Assembly: GCF_029167205.1 (NCBI RefSeq) | Contig: NZ_JARFPL010000006.1 | Span: 1 to 64,000 of the forward strand | DNA length: 64,000 nt | Source of the DNA: Methanocrinis alkalitolerans | Lineage (GTDB): Archaea > Halobacteriota > Methanosarcinia > Methanotrichales > Methanotrichaceae | Direction: 5' to 3' | Part shown: one piece after another, positions 1 through 8,051 of the stretch | How positions within the stretch are numbered: the first letter of the stretch is position 1 | Layout of the letters: every line of letters starts with the position of its first letter | Position numbers and translations under genes: made by a program | The notes under the pieces: model-generated | The model's database searches: none | Seen by the model: only the letters and a program-made list of their open reading frames with translations | What the model was told of the DNA's origin: nothing

Positions 1-78
1 GATACGCCCATCAGTCTCTGCACGAAGCTTTTCCGGTAGCTCCTCAGTATTTTGTATAGTTACAATATCTCCCTTCAT
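1..78 (-). CDS. N-terminal fragment of an unknown protein, cut by the window edge
   Basis: The minus strand holds the first 26 codons of a gene that runs off the left edge, beginning MKGDIVTIQNTEELPE. The ATG at 78 lies about 25 bases downstream of a TATA-like element on the same strand (99-107), so the transcript would be leaderless, which is common in archaea. The fragment is hydrophilic and has no signal peptide. Its bases are AT-richer than the neighbouring GC-rich DNA. It is too short to place in a family. Confidence 0.45.
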   Translation of the reverse strand, partial: MKGDIVTIQNTEELPEKLRAETDGRI

Positions 79-98
79 AAGATCTATTTTGTCTGTTC

Positions 99-130
99 TA
101 TTATATCAATTTAGTCGTAAGACTATAATA
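99..130. promoter_or_regulatory. Divergent TATA boxes
   Basis: Two archaeal TATA-like elements lie back to back. One reads gatataata on the minus strand (99-107) and serves the fragment starting at 78. The other reads actataata on the plus strand (about 122-130) and would start transcription near 150, just before a strong Shine-Dalgarno AGGAGG at 171-176. The plus-strand signals survive although the gene they would serve appears decayed. Confidence 0.45.
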
Positions 131-184
131 CTGAAGTCGACCAACAGGTACGGCTAGGATTTAATCTCCAAGGAGGTGAAAGAG

Positions 185-446
185 ACGAGAACCAGGGTTT
201 TGGACGGCGCTTCTGGCGGCCCTATTCCTCCTGACGATGGCGGCCGCCGCCGGCGGGATCTTCCAGGGGATCTCCGGGGGGCCGTCGATGAGACGCGCCG
301 GGGTATCGGGGTCGATCGACGGGATCTTCGCCAGACGCCCGAAGGCGCCGGCCACCTTCCCCGGCCCCCTCTTCATGCCGGGCGAAGAGTTCTGCCAGAG
401 GGTCGCTATCCACCTCTCAAACCCCCCAATGGCCTGGGGTTGGTGA
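185..446 (+). pseudogene. Decayed gene for a small secreted protein
   Basis: A strong Shine-Dalgarno (AGGAGG, 171-176) is followed at ideal spacing by ACG (185) where an ATG would be expected. The codons after it read (M)RTRV. One frame over, directly after a run of T at about 197-200, comes a clear signal-peptide core, FWTALLAALFLLTMAAAAGG, and then an open frame to the stop at 446. Restoring one T and reading ACG as ATG would give a single signal peptide of normal form. The most economical reading is a start-codon loss plus a one-base deletion. The mature part (about 60 residues, GISGGPSMRRAG and onward) is not recognised. The alternative is that translation begins at the internal ATG at 237. 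Confidence 0.4.
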
Positions 447-673
447 AGGAAGCGGCGCCCGGCGTGGCGGACCGGAGGCCCGGCTCCCGAGGTGGGGAGG
501 GGACCGGGCCGCGATCCGCGGGGGCGGGGATGGACCGCTCTAGCCTTTTTTTGCCAGGGGACGCCCAGGGGGCGGAGGATCGGCGGGCGGCCGAGGTGCT
601 GGAATTGTATCTTGCCGGTCTCGCCTGCGAAGGCCGGCGAGGCTCAAATACACGTACATACATAGATCGATCC

Positions 674-907
674 ATGGCGACGAAGACGATCAGCATAACC
701 GAGGAGGCTTACGAGAGGCTGAAGGACCTCAAGGACTCCGAAAAGATGAGCTTCTCCGAGGTGATCCTCAGCTACTACCCGAGGCGCAGGAAGCTCTCCG
801 AGGCCCTGGCGGAGATCGCCGGGCCCGAGGCCGCCGGCCTGGCCGAGGGGGTCGAGAGGGCGTCGGAGGAGCTCCGGTCGGCGAGGATGAGGGTGGTCGA
901 GCTCTGA
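674..907 (+). CDS. vapB: VapB-type antitoxin
   Basis: This 77-residue protein starts MATKTISITEEAYERLK, the signature opening of the archaeal VapB antitoxin family (DUF217 / ribbon-helix-helix type). It is followed by SFSEVIL and a helical, charged C-terminus. The N-terminus would bind DNA for autoregulation, and the C-terminus would wrap the PIN-domain toxin. Its stop codon overlaps the vapC start (TGATG at 905-909), the usual coupling in vapBC operons. A longer open frame reaching back to 176 is GC-driven and lacks protein-like content, so the ATG at 674 is preferred. The partner toxin is interrupted, so this antitoxin may now be an orphan. Confidence 0.8.
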   Translation: MATKTISITEEAYERLKDLKDSEKMSFSEVILSYYPRRRKLSEALAEIAGPEAAGLAEGVERASEELRSARMRVVEL

Positions 908-1463
908 TGCCGGTCCTCGATACCTCCTTCATCGTCGACCTCCTGCGGGGCAAAGAGGAGGCCCTGGCCCTCCTGGCGGTGGTGCGCCTGGAATTGGTTG
1001 ATGTATCCAACGGCAACGACATTGCTTCTGATTTGCGAATTCGCACTCAAATCCGTCCTGTAATTAAAAGTGCTATTCTGTAGCGTCTCTAAGAATTCCA
1101 AGCGAAATATCAACCGAATCAAAGAGCACCACCCTCCTGGCGGAGCTGGAAGGCCGGGGCGCCCTCCTCGCCACGACGCCGATCACCGTTCTGGAGCTGT
1201 ACCGGGGGGCGTACCTCTCGGCGGACCCTGAACGGAACCTGGCGGCGGCGAAGAAGATCCTCGCGTCCCTCATAGTCCTCCCTCTGGACGACGAGGCTAC
1301 AATCGTCTTCGGCGCCCTATCTGCACGCCTCCAATCGGAGGGGAGGAGGATCGGCGATTTTGACGAGGTGATCGCCGCAATCGCCCTCTGCCGGGACCCG
1401 GAGATCGTGACGGGGGACCTTCGCTTCCGGCAGGCTGCGAGGCTCGTGGTGGTGGGGTGGTGA
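907..1463 (+). pseudogene. vapC: VapC PIN-domain toxin, interrupted by a MITE-like insertion
   Basis: The first 24 codons encode MPVLDTSFIVDLLRGKEEAL, the typical PIN start with the first catalytic Asp. At 980 the frame runs into AT-richer foreign DNA and stops at 1081-1083. Removing 164 bases (one copy of a 12-bp repeat plus the 152-bp element) restores a continuous 130-residue VapC with LELYRG, an acidic DFDEVIAAIA motif and TGDLRF near the end. All three catalytic acidic regions of the RNase are therefore present but split. The gene encodes at most a truncated 58-residue product as it stands. Upstream coupling to vapB by TGATG is intact, so the insertion is probably recent. Confidence 0.85.
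980..1131. mobile_element. 152-bp MITE-like element inserted in vapC
   Basis: The element is bounded by imperfect terminal inverted repeats of about 29 bp: the left end starts tggtgcgcctgg, and the right end read on the minus strand starts tggtgctctttg. I count about 22 of 29 matches. It is flanked by a perfect 12-bp direct repeat, ccctcctggcgg, at 968-979 and 1132-1143, which fits a target-site duplication. It encodes no transposase and is lower in GC than its host gene, so it would need a transposase supplied in trans. The 12-bp duplication is in the range known for IS4-like elements, but I cannot name the parent. Confidence 0.75.
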
Positions 1464-1527
1464 GGTGCAGGGGCCTTTTTGAGGGGTCCGTTCGCAGAGG
1501 GGGGTGCGAAGGGGGGTGCTGGGGGGA

Positions 1528-2478
1528 CTACTCGCTCATGTGGTCGAGGATCTGCTTCTGCACGGCCGTGCGGATAGTCGATTGCTCGACGATCATGAGG
1601 AGGTGGCCGCCACGGTCGAAACTGACCAGCGTGGCCCCCGGAATGGTGGCGGCAGCGAACTGTGCATTGTGGTAGAGCTGGAGGGTGTCGTCGGTGGCAT
1701 GGACGATCAGGGTTGGGGCTGTGATCGTGGCGATCCTCTCGTTGGGCATCGCCGCCTTGTTGTCGAAAGCGGCGCCGGCGGCCCGGGGCGAAGCCGGGTT
1801 CATATAATCGATGATCTCTTCAGCCATCTCCCGTTGCCGGGGGGAAAGTTCCGCAATGACCGTTTCGTCGGCGCCCATCAGCTCCATGAACTGCTTCTTG
1901 AATAGGTTGGTTATGGTCCAGTAGAGCGGATCATACCGATAGATGGTCACCAGCATCTCGCCTTGCCGATGGGCCTGGGCCTGGTCTGGTGCGGCGCAAG
2001 AGGCGACCCCGGCGGAGATGAGGGTGAGGGAGGAGACCCGCTCAGGGTGCAGTACTGCCAGGAGGAGCGCCGATGGGCCGCCATGAGAGATGGCGACGAC
2101 CGCAGCTTTTTCGACCCCCAGCTGGTCGAGGAGATAGGCGTAGGCATCGGCCTGGTCGTCAAAAGTGGCCCCCTCGTTGAAGGTCGAGCGCAGATAGCCG
2201 AAACGCGAAGGCGCGATCCAGTGGAATTGATCCCCGAGCACCGCCTCCACCACCAGCTCGCCCTGATCGTAGCCGCCGCCGCTCCCGTGGATCACCAGGA
2301 CGGGAGGACCTGATCCGCCCTGGGTGTATTCGATATCCCCATAGGGCGAAGGTATGACCGTGCTCTTCCCCTGGATCCGCTCATAGGCTCGGTTCATATC
2401 CCAGAGATATGCTGCGGAAACAAAAACCACCGCTACGATCAACCCTACCGCAATCCAGCGCAGAATCTTTCCAAGCAT
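1528..2478 (-). CDS. Membrane-anchored alpha/beta hydrolase
   Basis: This 316-residue protein begins with an N-terminal transmembrane segment (IAVGLIVAVVFVSAAYLW) and continues as an alpha/beta hydrolase fold. The oxyanion-hole motif is VIHGSGGGYDQG. The nucleophile elbow is ISHGGPSA, with Ser flanked by His rather than the common GxSxG. The acid is VHATDDT and the catalytic His is in DRGGHLLM. The substrate is unknown; esterase or epoxide-hydrolase-like activity is possible. A GTG start at 2505 is available, but ATG at 2478 follows a good AAGGAG ribosome site and is preferred. It lies alone between the vapBC locus and the distal end of the CRISPR array, with no evident functional link to either. 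Confidence 0.75.
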   Translation of the reverse strand: MLGKILRWIAVGLIVAVVFVSAAYLWDMNRAYERIQGKSTVIPSPYGDIEYTQGGSGPPVLVIHGSGGGYDQGELVVEAVLGDQFHWIAPSRFGYLRSTFNEGATFDDQADAYAYLLDQLGVEKAAVVAISHGGPSALLLAVLHPERVSSLTLISAGVASCAAPDQAQAHRQGEMLVTIYRYDPLYWTITNLFKKQFMELMGADETVIAELSPRQREMAEEIIDYMNPASPRAAGAAFDNKAAMPNERIATITAPTLIVHATDDTLQLYHNAQFAAATIPGATLVSFDRGGHLLMIVEQSTIRTAVQKQILDHMSE

Positions 2479-2557
2479 CTTCTTCTCCTTTTTGGGACCG
2501 CCCACCAGAATGGATCTCCTGATTATCGCGGATCAATGTAGCGCTCGCAGCCTTTGG

Positions 2558-5500
2558 GTTTCGATCCCTGTCTCTGGTGGACTCGCGCCCGGACCTCCGA
2601 TGCCTCCATGTTGAACTGTGAAAGGGAATTGGGTTTCAATCCTTGTTTTTCTGGAACTTGCGCCCGGACATAGCGCATGGAACTGCCTTCACTAGAAAAC
2701 TTGTTCGTTTCAATCCTTGTTTTTCTGGAACTTGCGCCCGGACTGGCTGGACGTGCCCACAATTCCGAGAATGTTCTGTGTTTCAATCCTTGTTTTTCTG
2801 GAACTTGCGCCCGGACAGGTGTCGCCCAGGTGTTACTACAGAACAAAGAATGTTTCAATCCTTGTTTTTCTGGAACTTGCGCCCGGACCCCCCAGCACCC
2901 CACCGGTCTTTAGGCTGGATGACTGTTTCAATCCTTGTTTTTCTGGAACTTGCGCCCGGACCACACAATGCCCGATGCGGCTAGGTCCGCGTGGCTGTTG
3001 TTTCAATCCTTGTTTTTCTGGAACTTGCGCCCGGACGTCTGGGATCTCGGAAAGGACGCCCCGATTCTCTGGTTTCAATCCTTGTTTTTCTGGAACTTGC
3101 GCCCGGACGTTAGGTCGTTAGGTTTACCCTTTGACGAAGTAAGGTGTTTCAATCCTTGTTTTTCTGGAACTTGCGCCCGGACTGGATGGAGGATATACTG
3201 CCTTCCTCGGAAGCTCTGAGTTTCAATCCTTGTTTTTCTGGAACTTGCGCCCGGACTTGGGCTCAGGCCCGACGAAGCCGCCGGATACTGCCGTTTCAAT
3301 CCTTGTTTTTCTGGAACTTGCGCCCGGACTTGGAAACCTGACTTACGCTCAATCGGTTTTCGTCTCGTGTTTCAATCCTTGTTTTTCTGGAACTTGCGCC
3401 CGGACACCTCGGCCCCATCGCTGGAGTCCGGTCATCATGGAGTTTCAATCCTTGTTTTTCTGGAACTTGCGCCCGGACTCCCGATATAGCGAGAGGATCA
3501 GCAAACTTAAAGGAGTTTCAATCCTTGTTTTTCTGGAACTTGCGCCCGGACCGAGAGACTCAGACGCTCTTCTCTTCGATCCCGTAGGGTTTCAATCCTT
3601 GTTTTTCTGGAACTTGCGCCCGGACATAATCTCGATATCTGGCGGTGCGGCCTTCAGGGTAGTTTCAATCCTTGTTTTTCTGGAACTTGCGCCCGGACGT
3701 TGGCCCTGGCGGTCTTATGCTATTGCACCACGGAGTTTCAATCCTTGTTTTTCTGGAACTTGCGCCCGGACCTCCCTCGCCTGGCTTGAGCTGGAGGCGA
3801 GCGAAGTTTCAATCCTTGTTTTTCTGGAACTTGCGCCCGGACATATTAGATATTGCACTGCAATGCGACTCAAGATGAGTTTCAATCCTTGTTTTTCTGG
3901 AACTTGCGCCCGGACCCCATCTCCTCAGATCATCGGTATCGCCTCCGGGAAGCGGTTTCAATCCTTGTTTTTCTGGAACTTGCGCCCGGACTTTTGGAGG
4001 ACGTAGAGCCAGTAGAGGCCCGGGAGGTTTCAATCCTTGTTTTTCTGGAACTTGCGCCCGGACCAAGAGACGTGGGGGAAACCCCGGTGATCCTGAAAGT
4101 TTCAATCCTTGTTTTTCTGGAACTTGCGCCCGGACACCAACGACGGGAAGCTCGATGCCATCCTGACAAAAGGTTTCAATCCTTGTTTTTCTGGAACTTG
4201 CGCCCGGACAGATGTCGGTTATGGCCCGGACCTGGTTTTGACCTCCGATGTTTCAATCCTTGTTTTTCTGGAACTTGCGCCCGGACGGGGATTGGTCGCC
4301 GGGGTGATTGAGAGCTGCCCGGGTTTCAATCCTTGTTTTTCTGGAACTTGCGCCCGGACCTTGAAATATTAGACGATAAAGATTTTGAGGAGTTTAGTTT
4401 CAATCCTTGTTTTTCTGGAACTTGCGCCCGGACGCCATAAAGGTCCCCGTAGCCGTGTGATCCACCCCCGTTTCAATCCTTGTTTTTCTGGAACTTGCGC
4501 CCGGACAATCCGGCGGGGATATGGGAAAAACTGGAGCTATGAGTTTCAATCCTTGTTTTTCTGGAACTTGCGCCCGGACTTTGTCCTTTTGCCATAATCT
4601 TTCCTCCTAATTACGTTTCAATCCTTGTTTTTCTGGAACTTGCGCCCGGACTTCCCGTCGGTCTCAATCGTCCATAGATCAATGGTCGTTTCAATCCTTG
4701 TTTTTCTGGAACTTGCGCCCGGACTTTGTCTGTGAGAATTGCGTTATAGCAGAGGATATGGGTTTCAATCCTTGTTTTTCTGGAACTTGCGCCCGGACTC
4801 TTACGTTTCGTCTCTTCAGATAGACTGCAACCCTGTTTCAATCCTTGTTTTTCTGGAACTTGCGCCCGGACTCTAAAGCCCGAATACCTCTTTTGATCTT
4901 CAAATTTGCGTTTCAATCCTTGTTTTTCTGGAACTTGCGCCCGGACTAAAATCCGAGAGATGGAAAGATAGTACATATAAGTTTCAATCCTTGTTTTTCT
5001 GGAACTTGCGCCCGGACGCTGGATGGCGGTATACGAGGTGGTAATTGAATGAGTTTCAATCCTTGTTTTTCTGGAACTTGCGCCCGGACTCTTAGTCTTT
5101 CGACCTCGCCCCTAAACTGAGGTATATGGTTTCAATCCTTGTTTTTCTGGAACTTGCGCCCGGACCTCTTCAGGAGGGGATAGATCGGGGGGTGTACTTG
5201 GAGTTTCAATCCTTGTTTTTCTGGAACTTGCGCCCGGACACAGTTTGTCAGCCAGCCCCATGCCAGCCAGGTCTTGTTTCAATCCTTGTTTTTCTGGAAC
5301 TTGCGCCCGGACCGAACGTTTTCGACCAGAGTGGACTCCACATCTTCGGTTTCAATCCTTGTTTTTCTGGAACTTGCGCCCGGACCCGTTCGCCGGAATC
5401 GGTAGCGAGGGGTTTGAATCGGGTTTCAATCCTTGTTTTTCTGGAACTTGCGCCCGGACGGTGTTATATTGCATCGCAAAACGGCGAATTGGTGGAGTTT

Positions 5501-7217
5501 CAATCCTTGTTTTTCTGGAACTTGCGCCCGGACGTCATAGGAACAAGACGTGAAAGCGATCGAACGATCAGTTTCAATCCTTGTTTTTCTGGAACTTGCG
5601 CCCGGACCCGATTTAACATCTATCCGATGGCCCTTCCCACAGAGTTTCAATCCTTGTTTTTCTGGAACTTGCGCCCGGACTAGATTGTGCCAAAACGTGT
5701 TTCTTTTTCACCAAAAGGTTTCAATCCTTGTTTTTCTGGAACTTGCGCCCGGACCTTCCAGCATATAGCCTGAGATTCGTTTTTGGGCTGAGTTTCAATC
5801 CTTGTTTTTCTGGAACTTGCGCCCGGACACTGATGGCGGTCATTAGCAAGTAACAACAACCTTGGTTTCAATCCTTGTTTTTCTGGAACTTGCGCCCGGA
5901 CCCCCCAAAACATACATATCAGTTCGAGATAAAGTTGTTTCAATCCTTGTTTTTCTGGAACTTGCGCCCGGACTCAACTTCTTTAGAGCGTTCTATGGAG
6001 TCGAAAGGGTTTCAATCCTTGTTTTTCTGGAACTTGCGCCCGGACTAACTCATTGGTGGCTTGATGCGTGATGGACTCGTTGTTTCAATCCTTGTTTTTC
6101 TGGAACTTGCGCCCGGACTGTGGTTCCGCCCGGTGTTTGATCGGATCGACAAGATCGGGTTTCAATCCTTGTTTTTCTGGAACTTGCGCCCGGACCTTTA
6201 GCATCCGCAACAATTGTGGTCAATGACCACTGTTTCAATCCTTGTTTTTCTGGAACTTGCGCCCGGACGTAGTATCCAACAATTTGTACGGTTGCAGCCA
6301 TGTTGTTTCAATCCTTGTTTTTCTGGAACTTGCGCCCGGACTCACCTTTGGAGTCAATCAAGCCCTGTTGAGACCCAGTTTCAATCCTTGTTTTTCTGGA
6401 ACTTGCGCCCGGACACAGCGGGCAACGCTTCGATCAGAAACGATTCGTCCCGTTTCAATCCTTGTTTTTCTGGAACTTGCGCCCGGACTTCAGCAAGCTA
6501 TATCTGACTTAGGGCAAAGCAGGTTTCAATCCTTGTTTTTCTGGAACTTGCGCCCGGACTTTGCATTAATTTCAATTAACGCAAACGAGCATTTGAGGTT
6601 TCAATCCTTGTTTTTCTGGAACTTGCGCCCGGACAGGAATCATACAATATTCCGCAGGAACGTGCGCAAGGTTTCAATCCTTGTTTTTCTGGAACTTGCG
6701 CCCGGACATCGAACGGCGCATCTTCTCGCATCTCATATGGATGTTTCAATCCTTGTTTTTCTGGAACTTGCGCCCGGACTCGTCCCGGCCCCGCCGTCTT
6801 TATCACCCTTCCAGTGTTTCAATCCTTGTTTTTCTGGAACTTGCGCCCGGACATGGATTTAGTTTGTGTGTACATCACGTTGATTATAAGTTTCAATCCT
6901 TGTTTTTCTGGAACTTGCGCCCGGACATTAATCTCCATCTCTCCACCTCAACACTGAATAAGTTTCAATCCTTGTTTTTCTGGAACTTGCGCCCGGACGA
7001 CGACGACCCGTCCGAGCGTGTCCACCCTCTTCGGTTTCAATCCTTGTTTTTCTGGAACTTGCGCCCGGACTTGGGGAACAACCCGGCGTCCTCTTTCACC
7101 AGAACGAGTTTCAATCCTTGTTTTTCTGGAACTTGCGCCCGGACAGCATATCGATCCGAGCGTTGGATCATGAAGACCTCGTTTCAATCCTTGTTTTTCT
7201 GGAACTTGCGCCCGGAC
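2558..7217 (-). CRISPR. Type I-B CRISPR array, 63 intact repeats plus one degenerate repeat
   Basis: A 37-bp repeat occurs 63 times without visible variation from 2634 to 7217, with unique spacers of about 33-39 bp. On the plus strand it starts gtttcaatccttg and ends cgcccggac. A degenerate copy at 2558-2595 (changes in the middle and one extra base) marks the old, leader-distal end. Read on the minus strand the repeat ends in ATTGAAAC, the standard 8-nt 5' crRNA tag of such archaeal repeats. Transcription therefore runs right to left from the leader next to cas6, and the newest spacer is at 7144-7180. There are about 62 spacers between intact repeats plus one before the degenerate copy. Open frames across the array are artefacts of repeat periodicity. 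Confidence 0.98.
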
Positions 7218-7381
7218 AGCGGCCGATTTTCGTCCTTTTTCCTGTTTCTTGGTGTCAAACCGGCCTTTTCAGACCCTCCCTCCGGCATGAGTAGAATTTA
7301 TTGAACCCCTTATAAATTCATTCCTGCCAGGTGGCTTGAGGCCCGTACTCTGCCTCTCCGATGAGAACAGATGGGGCTTTC
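7218..7381 (-). promoter_or_regulatory. CRISPR leader with TATA box
   Basis: This 164-bp stretch between cas6 and the first repeat is the leader, judged from repeat orientation and the degenerate repeat at the far end. On the minus strand it carries gaatttataag (about 7310-7319), a good archaeal TATA box. That places pre-crRNA initiation around 7285-7290, some 70 bases before the first repeat. The part next to the array (7218-7250) is T-rich on the plus strand and would be the site where Cas1-Cas2 recognises the leader end. Confidence 0.7.
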
Positions 7382-8038
7382 CTACCTCAACCTGGTTACA
7401 GCCCCAAACCCTCGGGAGACGGACTTGCCCAGGCCCAATAGCTCCGGGATCTCGAAGTTCGCCATGAACTCCCCCCTGATCCCCGTCACCTTCTCGTCTT
7501 TCAGCTGGCAGATCTCCTCCGTCGTCCCTCCCACCTCCAGCCGGATATGCTCTTTCGCCACGTATCCGAGCCCCTTGGAGGCGGAGAGGAGGTTACCCAC
7601 CAGGATGCTCCGGAGGAGGTTTCGCCTCTCCTCCCGCGAAGCCTTTCTATATTTATCGTAGTTCTTCTGGTTGAGGGCGAGCCATGGCGTCGCAAACCGA
7701 TAGCTGTGGATCGTCGAAGAGCAGCCGAACTCCTCGCATCTTAAGATCACGCCCCTCTCCATGATGGAGTAGGTGGACTCGCCGAGCCTGATCTCGTCGA
7801 ACTTGTCGTAGATCTCTTTCAGGACCTCCGCACCCTCGTTGATCCCCAGGATTAGAGGGCCTTCCCTCAGCATCTTGTACTGGATGAGGGGATATCTGTA
7901 GATCAGCTTATTCGTTACGTGCTGGTGGAGGAGGGCGTGCTCGTTAAAGCTCGTGGCGAAGAAGCCGCGAAGCTTGGCGGCGTCTCCCCTCATGGGGGCG
8001 TCGGAGTGGAGGGTGAGGCGGAGGATTTTGAGGATCAT
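7382..8038 (-). CDS. cas6: Cas6 pre-crRNA endoribonuclease
   Basis: This 218-residue protein is the last gene before the array. It begins MILKILRLTLHSDAP, shows histidines near residues 33-40 (NEHALLHQHV) typical of the Cas6 catalytic region, and ends with the glycine-rich loop LGLGKSVSRGFGAV that defines the RAMP fold. It cuts each repeat 8 nt before the spacer to leave the ATTGAAAC tag. It starts 13 bases after cas3 on the same strand, so it is part of the cas operon. Its coding sequence is GC-rich like the chromosome, in contrast to cas3-cas8b just upstream. The exact catalytic residues cannot be fixed by eye. Confidence 0.9.
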   Translation of the reverse strand: MILKILRLTLHSDAPMRGDAAKLRGFFATSFNEHALLHQHVTNKLIYRYPLIQYKMLREGPLILGINEGAEVLKEIYDKFDEIRLGESTYSIMERGVILRCEEFGCSSTIHSYRFATPWLALNQKNYDKYRKASREERRNLLRSILVGNLLSASKGLGYVAKEHIRLEVGGTTEEICQLKDEKVTGIRGEFMANFEIPELLGLGKSVSRGFGAVTRLR

Positions 8039-8051
8039 GAGAACTCCTGCA

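Noticed and set aside
176..907. A single 243-codon frame covering the antitoxin
   Set aside because: Only the last 77 codons are protein-like (VapB). The upstream part is GC-rich filler that crosses the decayed secreted gene in another frame.
2596..7180. Self-targeting spacers against genes in this window
   Set aside because: I read spacers against the window by eye and saw no match. An exhaustive search was not possible, so absence is not proven.
2523..7304. Many open frames of 60-258 codons on both strands across the array
   Set aside because: They translate the 37-bp repeat over and over, interspersed with spacer-coded residues. They are periodicity artefacts, not genes.
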